Assembly (NCBI GenBank): GCA_903922545.1
Contig: CAIXUE010000242.1
Coordinates: 1 to 9,077, forward strand
Reading direction: 5' to 3'
From: an uncultured Alphaproteobacteria bacterium
Lineage (GTDB): Bacteria; Pseudomonadota; Alphaproteobacteria; Micropepsales; Micropepsaceae
DNA: 9,077 nucleotides
The notes beneath the pieces were generated by a model. It was given only the letters and a program-made list of their open reading frames with translations. It did no database searches and had not been told where the DNA came from. Position numbers and translations under genes: made by a program. Shown here one piece after another: positions 1 through 6,478 of the stretch; within the stretch, counting starts at the first letter, position 1; each line of letters starts with the position of its first letter.

Positions 1-1
1 C

Positions 2-628
2 GAGCTGGTGATCGAAGCGGCGACGGAAGACGAAGTCATCAAGAAAAAAATCTTCCAGGATCTTTCTGGACGGCTGAACGACAAGGCGATGGTGGCGACC
101 AACACGTCTTCCATTTCGGTGACGCGCCTTGCCGCCGCCACCGACCGGCCGGAGCGTTTCATCGGGCTGCATTTCATGAACCCGGTGCCGTTGATGCAGC
201 TGGTGGAAGTGATCCGCGGCATCGCCACTGATGACGCCACCTTCCAGGCGGCGCTGGAAATCGTGCGGCGCGTCGGCAAGACCGCCGCCTATGCCGAGGA
301 TTTTCCCGCCTTCATCGTCAACCGCATCATCATGCCGATGATCAATGAAGCGGTTTACACTTTGTACGAAGGCGTGGGGAATGTGGACGCCATTGATACC
401 GCCATGCGGCTGGGCGCCAATCATCCCATGGGGCCGTTGCAGCTTGCCGATTTCATAGGGCTGGATACCTGCCTGGCGGTGATGCAGGTGTTGTATGAAG
501 GGTTGGCGGATTCCAAATACCGCCCTTGCCCGCTGATGGTGAAATATGTTGAAGCCGGGTGGTTAGGAAAGAAAACCGGACGCGGCTTTTACGATTATCG
601 CGGCGAGCACCCCGTACCCACGCGCTGA
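2..628 (+). CDS. hbd: 3-hydroxybutyryl-CoA dehydrogenase, 3' part (5' end outside window)
   Basis: This is an NAD(P)-dependent, cytoplasmic 3-hydroxyacyl-CoA dehydrogenase of the short, single-function Hbd/PaaH type. It interconverts 3-hydroxybutyryl-CoA and acetoacetyl-CoA in fatty-acid, butyrate or PHB metabolism. The frame is open to the left edge and begins ELVIEAATE, the end of the Rossmann domain, so the GTG at 8 is an internal codon and not a start. About 209 residues remain of a family norm near 290. Catalytic residues are visible with the same spacing as human HADH: Ser (107-109) in NTSS, His (170-172) in GLHFMNPVP, Glu (206-208) in LVEVIRG twelve residues later, and Asn (320-322) in FIVNRI fifty residues after the His. 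The protein ends with the usual GRGFYDYRG tail and no enoyl-CoA hydratase domain follows, which excludes a FadB-type fusion. Substrate chain length cannot be settled here. The next gene converges on it. Confidence 0.93.
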   Translation, partial: ELVIEAATEDEVIKKKIFQDLSGRLNDKAMVATNTSSISVTRLAAATDRPERFIGLHFMNPVPLMQLVEVIRGIATDDATFQAALEIVRRVGKTAAYAEDFPAFIVNRIIMPMINEAVYTLYEGVGNVDAIDTAMRLGANHPMGPLQLADFIGLDTCLAVMQVLYEGLADSKYRPCPLMVKYVEAGWLGKKTGRGFYDYRGEHPVPTR

Positions 629-650
629 CCTACCCCAAGCGAGAGATGTC

Positions 651-735
651 CGGCCGCTCGCTCACGCTCGCGGCGTTCGCCCGCTTTCGCAGGTCCACCG
701 GACCTGCTCACGCGCTTCGCGCGCCGCGGCTCACC
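651..735. repeat. GC-rich imperfect palindromic intergenic element
   Basis: Almost the whole 111-bp gap between the two convergent genes is inverted- and direct-repeat sequence. A perfect inverted repeat lies at 689-707. Outside it, the left arm (about 665-688) and the reverse complement of the right arm (about 708-735) share CGGCG and scattered GC matches with one indel, giving a large imperfect palindrome. GCTCACGC occurs twice as a direct repeat (660-667 and 706-713), CGCTCG twice (655-660 and 665-670), and CGCGC-TTC-GCGCG forms a second small hairpin (711-723). It looks like a REP-like dispersed repeat or a convergent-gene terminator region. Whether it recurs in the genome cannot be seen from one copy. 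Confidence 0.45.
689..707. terminator. Perfect hairpin between convergent genes, possible bidirectional terminator
   Basis: GCAGGTCC-ACC-GGACCTGC is a perfect 8-bp stem with a 3-nt loop. It lies 60 bp past the hbd stop and 33 bp past the stop of the minus-strand thioredoxin gene. There is no T-run on either side, so it does not fit a classical intrinsic terminator. Its position between two converging stop codons and the strong GC stem favour a role in 3'-end formation or transcript protection. Confidence 0.35.
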
Positions 736-739
736 CACG

Positions 740-1264
740 TCAGCTCCTAGTGAGCGTCTTGAAATAGGAAATAGTGTCCGGCGACGCCCATTCGGCCGGC
801 CCTTCGGCGCGGGCGATGATCGCGCCCTTGGGATCAATCAGCACCGTGGTCGGCAGGGCAAAGACCGTAAGCGCGCGCATCAGCGAGGAATCGCTGTTCC
901 GAAGCGCGCCAAGCTGGCTGACATTGTGGCTTTTGAGGAAGCCGGGAGCGTCAACCTGGGGCCGGTCCATGTTCACCACCAGCACGGTCAGGCCGGGCAC
1001 CGACGCCTTCAATTTGGCCAGCGACGGCAGTTCCTGGATGCAGGGGATGCAATAGGTCGCCCACATGTTCAAAAGCACGTAATGGCCCTTGTAGGAGGCC
1101 AGGGGATGGCTGCCCGCCGCATCGGTTAAAACAACGGCTGGCTCGGCTTTTGCCGGTTTCTGGGCGGTCATCGGTTGGGGCATGCCAGGCCCTGCGTGGA
1201 CAGGGAGAGGGGCAATCCCATATAGAACGGCCACGGCCAAAAGGCCCAAGATCTTCCGGTTCAT
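740..1264 (-). CDS. TlpA-like periplasmic thioredoxin-fold protein
   Basis: This 174-aa protein is predicted to be secreted and to act in thiol-disulfide chemistry in the periplasm. Residues 1-24 form a signal peptide (Lys/Arg start, hydrophobic core, V-H-A before Gly25). A short Pro-rich linker follows, then a redoxin/TlpA domain from about residue 43 to the end. The active site WATYCIPC carries the CxxC pair Cys72/Cys75, and the cis-proline loop is FALPTT (Pro138). Most TlpA-family sites have Trp where this one has Tyr71. The ATG at 1262-1264 has a good Shine-Dalgarno AGGA seven bases upstream. The gene is divergent from argH with 21 bp between starts, an arrangement I recall from other Alphaproteobacteria. 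It probably acts as a reductase, as TlpA and CcmG proteins do, for example in cytochrome or copper-centre maturation. The actual partner is unknown, and no cytochrome genes are nearby. Confidence 0.88.
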   Translation of the reverse strand: MNRKILGLLAVAVLYGIAPLPVHAGPGMPQPMTAQKPAKAEPAVVLTDAAGSHPLASYKGHYVLLNMWATYCIPCIQELPSLAKLKASVPGLTVLVVNMDRPQVDAPGFLKSHNVSQLGALRNSDSSLMRALTVFALPTTVLIDPKGAIIARAEGPAEWASPDTISYFKTLTRS

Positions 1265-1285
1265 AGCTTTTTCCTGGCGGCTTCG
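1265..1285. promoter_or_regulatory. 21-bp divergent intergenic gap between the thioredoxin gene and argH
   Basis: The two start codons (CAT at 1262-1264 and ATG at 1286-1288) are only 21 bp apart. The gap holds the minus-strand Shine-Dalgarno AGGAAAAA (complement of 1268-1275) and only a weak purine stretch, GGCGG (1276-1280), for argH. It cannot hold two promoters, so at least one must lie inside the opposite coding sequence and the two 5' transcript ends probably overlap. I see no convincing -35/-10 pair. Confidence 0.5.
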
Positions 1286-2668
1286 ATGAGTTCAAACAAG
1301 ATGTGGGGCGGACGGTTTGAAGCCGGTCCCGCGGCGATCATGGGGGAGATTACCCCCTCCATCGATTTCGACAAGCGCCTGGCGGGCGAAGACATCGCCG
1401 GCTCGAAGGCGCATGCGCGGATGCTGGCCGGCGAAGGCATCATTTCCAAGGATGACGGCCAGGCCATTCTGAAGGGCCTGGAGCAGATCGAAAAGGAAAT
1501 CGCGGCCGGCGAATTCGTCTTCAAGCGGGAGCTGGAAGATATTCACCTGAATATTGAATCGCGGCTGACCGAAATCATCGGCCCGGCGGCCGGACGGCTT
1601 CATACCGCCCGTTCGCGCAACGATCAGGTGGCCACCGATTTTCGCCTTTGGGTGCGGGCGGCGTGCGAGCGCGCCGATCATGGTGCGCTGGCGCTGCAGC
1701 GGGCGCTGCATGCCCAAGCGGAAAAACACATCGACACCATCATGCCGGGCTTCACCCATATGCAGGTGGCCCAGCCGGTGACATTCGGCCATCATCTTCT
1801 GGCCTATGTGGAAATGCTGGCGCGCGACCGGGGCCGTTTTGAGGATACGCGCAAGCGGTTGAATGAATCGCCGCTGGGCGCCGCCGCGCTGGCCGGCACA
1901 TCTTTCGCCATCGACCGCGACTTCACCGCCGCGGCGCTGGGCTTCGCCCGGCCGATGCGCAATTCCATGGACGCGATTTCGGCGCGCGACTTCGCGCTGG
2001 AATATCTGGCGGCGGCCACGATTTTGGCCACCAACCTGTCGCGGCTGGCCGGCGAACTGGTGCAATGGTCCAGCCCCGCATTTGCTTTTGTGCGCCTGTC
2101 GGATGCTTTCACCACCGGCTCTTCCATCATGCCGCAAAAGCGCAATCCCGATGCCGCCGAACTGGTGCGCGGCAAGACCGGCCGGGTGCTGGGCGATTTT
2201 GTGGCGCTGGCCACCGTGGTCAAAGGCCTGGTGCTGACCTATGGCACCGACCTGCAGGAAGACAAGGAACGGGTGTTCGACGCTGCCGATACCATCGAAG
2301 TCTCACTGGCGGCGCTGGCGGGCATGATCGCCGATCTTTCGGTCAATGCCGGCAAGATGCGCAGCCTGGCCGAACAGGGTTATCCCACCGCCACCGACCT
2401 GGCCGACTGGCTGGTCAAGGCGCTGAAAAAGCCCTTCCGCGAGGCGCATCATATCGCCGGCAGCATCGTGAAGCTGGCGGAGCAGAAAGGTGTGGGCCTG
2501 GATCAGTTGCCGCTGACCGAGATGCAGGCGATTGAACCGGGCATCACCAAGGATGTGCTGGCGGTGTTGTCGCTGGAGGCTTCGGTGCAGGCGCGCATGA
2601 GCCTGGGCGGCACCGCGCCGGCGCGGGTGAAAGAGCAGATTGCGTACTGGCGGAGCCATCTGTCATGA
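1286..2668 (+). CDS. argH: Argininosuccinate lyase
   Basis: ArgH cleaves argininosuccinate to arginine and fumarate, the last step of arginine synthesis, as a cytoplasmic homotetramer of the fumarase/aspartase superfamily. The 460-aa length is normal. Conserved blocks appear in order: the N-terminal [15 protein letters not shown] at 107-114; the base-region GFTHMQ with Thr157-His158; and the superfamily signature [11 protein letters not shown] at 278-288, whose serines lie on the mobile loop holding the catalytic serine. The ATG at 1286 gives the usual short leader before MWGG. The ATG at 1301 would leave almost nothing ahead of that motif and is less likely. The ribosome site is weak. The stop overlaps the start of the next gene as ATGA, so argH appears to open a translationally coupled run with the lipoprotein gene, lysA and the TIGR02302 gene. 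No defects are seen. Confidence 0.97.
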   Translation: MSSNKMWGGRFEAGPAAIMGEITPSIDFDKRLAGEDIAGSKAHARMLAGEGIISKDDGQAILKGLEQIEKEIAAGEFVFKRELEDIHLNIESRLTEIIGPAAGRLHTARSRNDQVATDFRLWVRAACERADHGALALQRALHAQAEKHIDTIMPGFTHMQVAQPVTFGHHLLAYVEMLARDRGRFEDTRKRLNESPLGAAALAGTSFAIDRDFTAAALGFARPMRNSMDAISARDFALEYLAAATILATNLSRLAGELVQWSSPAFAFVRLSDAFTTGSSIMPQKRNPDAAELVRGKTGRVLGDFVALATVVKGLVLTYGTDLQEDKERVFDAADTIEVSLAALAGMIADLSVNAGKMRSLAEQGYPTATDLADWLVKALKKPFREAHHIAGSIVKLAEQKGVGLDQLPLTEMQAIEPGITKDVLAVLSLEASVQARMSLGGTAPARVKEQIAYWRSHLS

Positions 2669-2814
2669 GGACCAGGGCCATCCTTGTGCTGGTCGCGCTG
2701 GGCCTGATGGTGGCGTCTTGCGGGGTGAAGAACGATCTCACCAAGCCGAACGGCCAGGTGACGCCCAAGGACACGCCAGATCCTTCCAAGCCGCCTTATC
2801 CTGTCGGGCGATAG
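2665..2814 (+). CDS. lptM: Small LptM-like (YifL-type) outer-membrane lipoprotein
   Basis: This 49-codon gene is easily missed. The product starts with a lipoprotein signal peptide: two Arg, a hydrophobic core at residues 5-15, then the lipobox V-A-S-C with the lipidated Cys19. [10 protein letters not shown] follows, resembling the CGxKGPLxxP start of mature LptM/YifL, and then a short Pro/Lys-rich tail ending PPYPVGR. In E. coli, LptM binds the LPS translocon LptDE and helps LptD reach its correct disulfide pattern. Alphaproteobacteria commonly carry a very short relative between argH and lysA, as here. The ATG overlaps the argH stop by 4 bp and the stop lies 3 bp before the lysA ATG. The lipoprotein call is solid. 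LptM function is inferred from the motif and locus, because the GP pair of the motif is ND here and the tail is shorter than in E. coli. Confidence 0.82.
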   Translation: MRTRAILVLVALGLMVASCGVKNDLTKPNGQVTPKDTPDPSKPPYPVGR

Positions 2815-2817
2815 CAC

Positions 2818-4086
2818 ATGAATTATTTTTCTTACCAGAACGGTGTTTTCAGCGCCGAAGGGGTTTCGCTGGCGGATCTGGCGGCGCGCGTGGGCACGCC
2901 GTTTTATTGCTATTCCAGCGCCACGCTGGAACGGCATTACAAGGTTTTTGCTGAAGCGCTGCCCAAAGACTCGCTGATCGCCTTCGCGGTCAAGGCCAAT
3001 GGCAATCTGGGTGTTTTGAAAACCCTGGCGCAACTTGGCACGGGCGCCGATGTCGTGTCGGTGGGTGAATTGAAGAAAGCGCGCGCCGCGGGAATTCCGG
3101 CGGAAAAAATTGTCTTTTCGGGCGTGGGCAAGACCAACCGGGAAATGCAGGCCGGCCTGGATGAAGGCATTTATCTGTTCAATGTCGAAAGCGAAGCCGA
3201 ACTGGAAGTCTTGAACCAAGTGGCGCTGGCGGCGGGAAAACGCGCGCGGATCAATCTACGCATCAATCCGGATGTGGACGCCAAGACTCACGCCAAGATC
3301 ACCACCGGCACGGCGGAAACAAAATTCGGCATTCCCATCGCCCATGCGCGCACGCTGTACAAAAAAGCCGCCAGCCTGAAAGGCATTCAGGTGGTGGGCG
3401 TGGATGTGCATATCGGCAGCCAGATCACGGACCTGGAGCCTTTCGCCGCCGCCTTTGCGCGAGTGGCCGAACTGGTGAAGGAACTGCGCGGCGACGGCCA
3501 TGACATCACCATCCTGGATCTGGGTGGCGGGCTGGGCGTGCCGTATGAAAACAACAACATGCCGCCGCCCGATCCGGCCGCTTACGGCAAGGTGGTGGCG
3601 CGGGCCACCGATGGGCTGGGCTGCCGCCTGGTTTTCGAGCCGGGCCGGCTGATCGCCGCCAATGCCGGAGTGCTGGTTTCAGAAGTGATTTACATCAAGC
3701 CGGGCGACGCCAAGACCTTTGCGATCATCGACGCGGGCATGAACGATCTGATCCGCCCGGCAATGTACGATTCCTGGCACGAGATTGTGCCGGTGCGGGA
3801 ACCCAAACCGGGCGCCGAACGCGTTGCCTATGACGTGGTGGGGCCGGTGTGTGAAACCTCGGACCTGTTCGCCGCCGGACGCGCCATGCCGGAACTGAAA
3901 GCCGGGGATTTGGTGGCGATTCTGAGCGCCGGCGCCTATGGGGCGGCCATGGCGTCCGCCTACAATGCCCGCCCCCCCGCCCCTGAGGTCTTGGTCAAGG
4001 GCGATGACTGGGGCATGGTACGGGCGAGACAGACTTATGACGATCTTATCGCCCAGGACACTATCCCCGACTGGCTCCGCGACTGA
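2818..4086 (+). CDS. lysA: Diaminopimelate decarboxylase
   Basis: LysA is a cytoplasmic PLP enzyme that decarboxylates meso-diaminopimelate to L-lysine, the last step of the DAP pathway. It also draws on the pool that feeds peptidoglycan. At 422 aa it is full length for a fold-III (alanine racemase-like) decarboxylase. Visible residues are the PLP lysine Lys59 in FAVKANGN, His198 in VDVHIGSQ, the glycine loop LGGGLGV at 235-241 that holds the phosphate, EPGR at 274-277, the active-site cysteine block CETSD (Cys345) supplied across the dimer, and Tyr374 in GAYG. The ATG follows the lipoprotein stop by 3 bp with little Shine-Dalgarno, so translation is probably coupled. The 3' end overlaps the likely start of the next gene by 50 bp. 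A C7 run at 3972-3978 lies in frame and does not disturb the gene. Confidence 0.97.
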   Translation: MNYFSYQNGVFSAEGVSLADLAARVGTPFYCYSSATLERHYKVFAEALPKDSLIAFAVKANGNLGVLKTLAQLGTGADVVSVGELKKARAAGIPAEKIVFSGVGKTNREMQAGLDEGIYLFNVESEAELEVLNQVALAAGKRARINLRINPDVDAKTHAKITTGTAETKFGIPIAHARTLYKKAASLKGIQVVGVDVHIGSQITDLEPFAAAFARVAELVKELRGDGHDITILDLGGGLGVPYENNNMPPPDPAAYGKVVARATDGLGCRLVFEPGRLIAANAGVLVSEVIYIKPGDAKTFAIIDAGMNDLIRPAMYDSWHEIVPVREPKPGAERVAYDVVGPVCETSDLFAAGRAMPELKAGDLVAILSAGAYGAAMASAYNARPPAPEVLVKGDDWGMVRARQTYDDLIAQDTIPDWLRD

Positions 4087-6382
4087 TCCGGCGGGCCGGC
4101 TTTCGCGCGCCATCACGCTGGCGCGGGCGAGCCTGGCTGCCGAACGGTTTCTGCCCGCCTTATGGCCCGCCCTGGGCTTTGCCGGGTTTTATCTGGCCCT
4201 GGCGCTCAGCGGATTTTTCGCCCTCATTCCCTGGAGCGTGCAGGCGCTGCTGCTGGCCGCCGCCATCACCGCCATCGGGCTTTCGGTTGATTCCGGCTTT
4301 GCCAATTTTTCCTGGCCCAATTGGCGCGATGGCGCGCGGCGGCTGGAGATCGACAGCGGTTTTGTTCATCGGCCAATTTCCGAAGGCCATGACCGGCTGA
4401 TCGGTGAAGACCCATTCGCCCTGGCGCTGTGGCGGCTGCATCAGGCCCGCAGCATCGCGTTCGACAAATTGCGCATCCGTTTTCCCGCGCCTGATCTTTC
4501 GGCGCGCGATCCGCGCCATTTGCGTTATGGCGTGCTGGTCGTGGTGGCGGGCGCGCTGGTGCTGGCGGGCGCGGACTGGCGGGAACGGCTGTTCCGCGCT
4601 TTCGACAGCGGCGCGGGCCTGGCCGTGACGCTGGATGCGTGGGTGGATCCGCCGGCCTATACCGGCTTGCCGCCGGTCTATCTGCCGCCGGGCGAACAAG
4701 GCGTGATCGCCGTGCCGGCGGGATCAATCCTGAACCTGCGCGCCCATGGCGCGGCGCATGCGCCGGGCCTGCAGCTGGGCGTCGCCAATCCGCCGCGCTT
4801 TACCGGCGACAATGGCGAATATTCCGATACCGCCAAAATCATGCGCGACGGGCGCGTCCGGGTGCGTTCCAGCGGACATGTGGTGGGCAATTGGCGCATT
4901 CATGCGATTGTGGACCGCGCGCCGGTGATCAGCTTCGACAGCACGCCCAAACCGACCGAGCGTCAGGCGATGCAGATTTCCTTTCACGCCAGCGATGATT
5001 ATGGCGTGACGGGCGCCGCTATCGTGATCACGCCGCATGGGCGGCCGGGCGAGCCGCTATCGGTGGATTTGCCGCTGGCGGCAGCCAAAAGCGTGGCCCA
5101 GACAAATTACGAAGACCTGACCGCCCATCCCTATGCCGGACTGATGGTGGACGCGCATCTGCAGGCGCGCGACGCCACCGGCCAGATCGGCAAAAGCCGC
5201 ACCATCACCTTCCGCCTGCCGGCGCGGGTGTTCACCGATCCGTTGGCGCGGGCGCTGATCGAACAGCGGCAGAATCTGGCGGCCAGCGATGCCAACGGCA
5301 AAACCCAGGTGGCGATGGCGCTAGACGCCCTGTCCATCGCGCCGGAAAAATTTTATGCCGACAAGCCCGCGCTTTATATGGGCCTGCGCGCCGCTTATTG
5401 GGGCGTTCGCACGGCGCGGGGCCAAGCCGATATCGCCCATGTTGAGGATCTGTTGTGGCAGATGGCGATGAGCCTGGAGCAGCAGGGGCTGATGGATGCG
5501 GCAGCGGATTTGCGCCGCCTTCAATCGGCCGTCAACCAGGCGCTGGCACAGCACGCACCGCAGGATGTGATCAGCAAGCTTCTGGATCAATATAACCAGG
5601 CGATGCAGCGCTATGAGCAGGCGCTGGCCAACAATCCCCCCACGCCGCAGCAGCAACAACAGCAGCAGATGCAGGCGCAGAACCAGCGCAACGTTACCCA
5701 GAAAGACCTGGACGATCTTCTGAAAGTGATCAAGCAGCTTGCGGCATCGGGCAACCGCGAACAGGCGGCGCAGATGATGGCCATGCTGCAGCAGATGATG
5801 GAAAATCTGCGCATGGCGCAGCAGTCCCAAAGCCAACAGAACAAGGCGCAGAATGACGCCATGCAGAAGCTGAGCGACATGATGGGCAAGGAACGCTCGC
5901 TGCTGGACAAGACCATGCGCCAGAGCAACGGCAATGGCGACCCCAAGGAAGGCGGCACGCCAGGGCTGCAGGGCCAGCAGCAGCAACTGCGCCAGCAATT
6001 GAATGATGCGATGAAAGGCATGGACCCCAAGCTGGCGGGCAAGCTGGGCCAGGCGGCGCAGGCCATGGACCGGGCGCAGCAGGCGCTGGGTCAGAAGAAT
6101 CTGGACAATGCCAGCAATGAGGAAAAGAACGCGCTGGACGCGTTGCAGCAGGGCGCCCAGCAAATGGCGCAGCAGGCACAGGACCAGGACGGCCAGAAAG
6201 GCCAGGCCAATGATCCTTTGGGCCGCGGCAAAGGCATGTCGGGCACCAATGTGAAGATTCCGGACGCCACCGATCTGGCGCGCACACGCGATATTCTGCA
6301 GGAACTGCGCCGCCGCGCCGGTGAACGCGGGCGGCCGCAGCAGGAGCTGGATTATTACGACCGGCTACTCAAGGAATTTTAG
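4037..6382 (+). CDS. TIGR02302/DUF4175-type membrane protein with Gln-rich C-terminal region
   Basis: The function is unknown. With the start at 4037 the protein has 781 residues. Two hydrophobic helices lie at about 39-61 and 64-84 and a third at about 164-181. After that comes a long polar region that should sit outside the inner membrane. Its first half looks beta-rich. The second half, from about residue 530, is a Gln/Ala/Met-rich, coiled-coil-like stretch with seven consecutive Gln at 538-544. The C-terminus is well conserved in style: VKIPDATDLARTRDILQELR, then RRRAGER and LDYYDRLLKEF. As I recall, TIGR02302 is described as an alphaproteobacterial family of about 850 residues with 2-3 N-terminal helices and Gln-rich low-complexity sequence, which matches. 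The frame is open upstream to an ATG at 3938, but the 4037 ATG fits the family N-terminus (a short polar leader, then AITLARASLAAERF) and limits the lysA overlap to 50 bp. A cell-envelope role is my guess. Confidence 0.85.
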   Translation: MTILSPRTLSPTGSATDPAGRLSRAITLARASLAAERFLPALWPALGFAGFYLALALSGFFALIPWSVQALLLAAAITAIGLSVDSGFANFSWPNWRDGARRLEIDSGFVHRPISEGHDRLIGEDPFALALWRLHQARSIAFDKLRIRFPAPDLSARDPRHLRYGVLVVVAGALVLAGADWRERLFRAFDSGAGLAVTLDAWVDPPAYTGLPPVYLPPGEQGVIAVPAGSILNLRAHGAAHAPGLQLGVANPPRFTGDNGEYSDTAKIMRDGRVRVRSSGHVVGNWRIHAIVDRAPVISFDSTPKPTERQAMQISFHASDDYGVTGAAIVITPHGRPGEPLSVDLPLAAAKSVAQTNYEDLTAHPYAGLMVDAHLQARDATGQIGKSRTITFRLPARVFTDPLARALIEQRQNLAASDANGKTQVAMALDALSIAPEKFYADKPALYMGLRAAYWGVRTARGQADIAHVEDLLWQMAMSLEQQGLMDAAADLRRLQSAVNQALAQHAPQDVISKLLDQYNQAMQRYEQALANNPPTPQQQQQQQMQAQNQRNVTQKDLDDLLKVIKQLAASGNREQAAQMMAMLQQMMENLRMAQQSQSQQNKAQNDAMQKLSDMMGKERSLLDKTMRQSNGNGDPKEGGTPGLQGQQQQLRQQLNDAMKGMDPKLAGKLGQAAQAMDRAQQALGQKNLDNASNEEKNALDALQQGAQQMAQQAQDQDGQKGQANDPLGRGKGMSGTNVKIPDATDLARTRDILQELRRRAGERGRPQQELDYYDRLLKEF

Positions 6383-6387
6383 GCCGC

Positions 6388-6405
6388 TCTATATAGTTTT
6401 TATAT
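6388..6405 (+). promoter_or_regulatory. Candidate KdpE operator (direct repeat, 11-bp period)
   Basis: An AT-rich island in otherwise GC-rich DNA contains TCTATAT-AGTT-TTTATAT, two near-identical 7-mers whose starts are 11 bp apart. OmpR/PhoB-family regulators bind direct repeats of about this period. As I recall, the E. coli KdpE site is TTTATAC-N4-TTTACAC, the same 7+4+7 layout and nearly the same first half-site. It lies 74-91 bp upstream of the first kdp reading frame and just past the previous stop. No regulator gene is in the window, so the binder is inferred. The same AT-rich block could instead be part of a promoter (TATATT at 6401-6406). Confidence 0.45.
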
Positions 6406-6456
6406 TTTTCGCCGCCCCATTCCGTCTCGAATCCCTACGCCCGCCGGCATGAAGCT

Positions 6457-6475
6457 GCCTTCCTGAAAGGAAGGC
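6457..6475 (+). promoter_or_regulatory. Hairpin enclosing the Shine-Dalgarno of the kdp leader microORF
   Basis: GCCTTCCT-GAA-AGGAAGGC is a perfect 8-bp stem with a 3-nt loop (or a 7-bp stem with loop TGAAA). It ends three bases before the ATG at 6479. The 3' arm contains AAGGA/AGGAAGG, the best Shine-Dalgarno in the leader, about 7 bases from the start, so the folded RNA would mask it. There is no T-run after the stem, so a terminator is unlikely. The structure is read directly from the sequence. A regulatory role is inferred. Confidence 0.5.
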
Positions 6476-6478
6476 TCC

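Noticed and set aside
559..750. Small plus-strand open frame across the hbd end and the intergenic repeat
   Set aside because: It reads hbd in the wrong frame and continues through palindromic repeat. It shows no ribosome site and no recognisable motif.
1292..2137. Minus-strand open frame (281 codons) opposite argH
   Set aside because: Its composition is typical of antisense GC-rich coding DNA, and the argH motifs on the plus strand are decisive.
3972..3978. C7 run near the 3' end of lysA as a phase-variable tract
   Set aside because: Seven C in GC-rich coding DNA (Arg-Pro-Pro-Ala codons) is unremarkable, and the gene is intact with a normal C-terminus.
3938..4036. Upstream ATG at 3938 as the start of the TIGR02302 protein
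   Set aside because: It would overlap lysA by 149 bp and add a Pro/Arg/Trp-rich segment that looks like out-of-frame lysA. The ATG at 4037 fits the family N-terminus better.
5321..6163. Minus-strand open frame rich in Leu/His opposite the TIGR02302 Gln-rich region
   Set aside because: The Leu runs are the complement of CAG/CAA Gln codons. It has no start context and no domain.
6383..6415. T-rich stretch after the TIGR02302 stop as an intrinsic terminator
   Set aside because: No stable GC stem precedes the T-runs. The direct-repeat pattern and position suit a promoter or operator region better.
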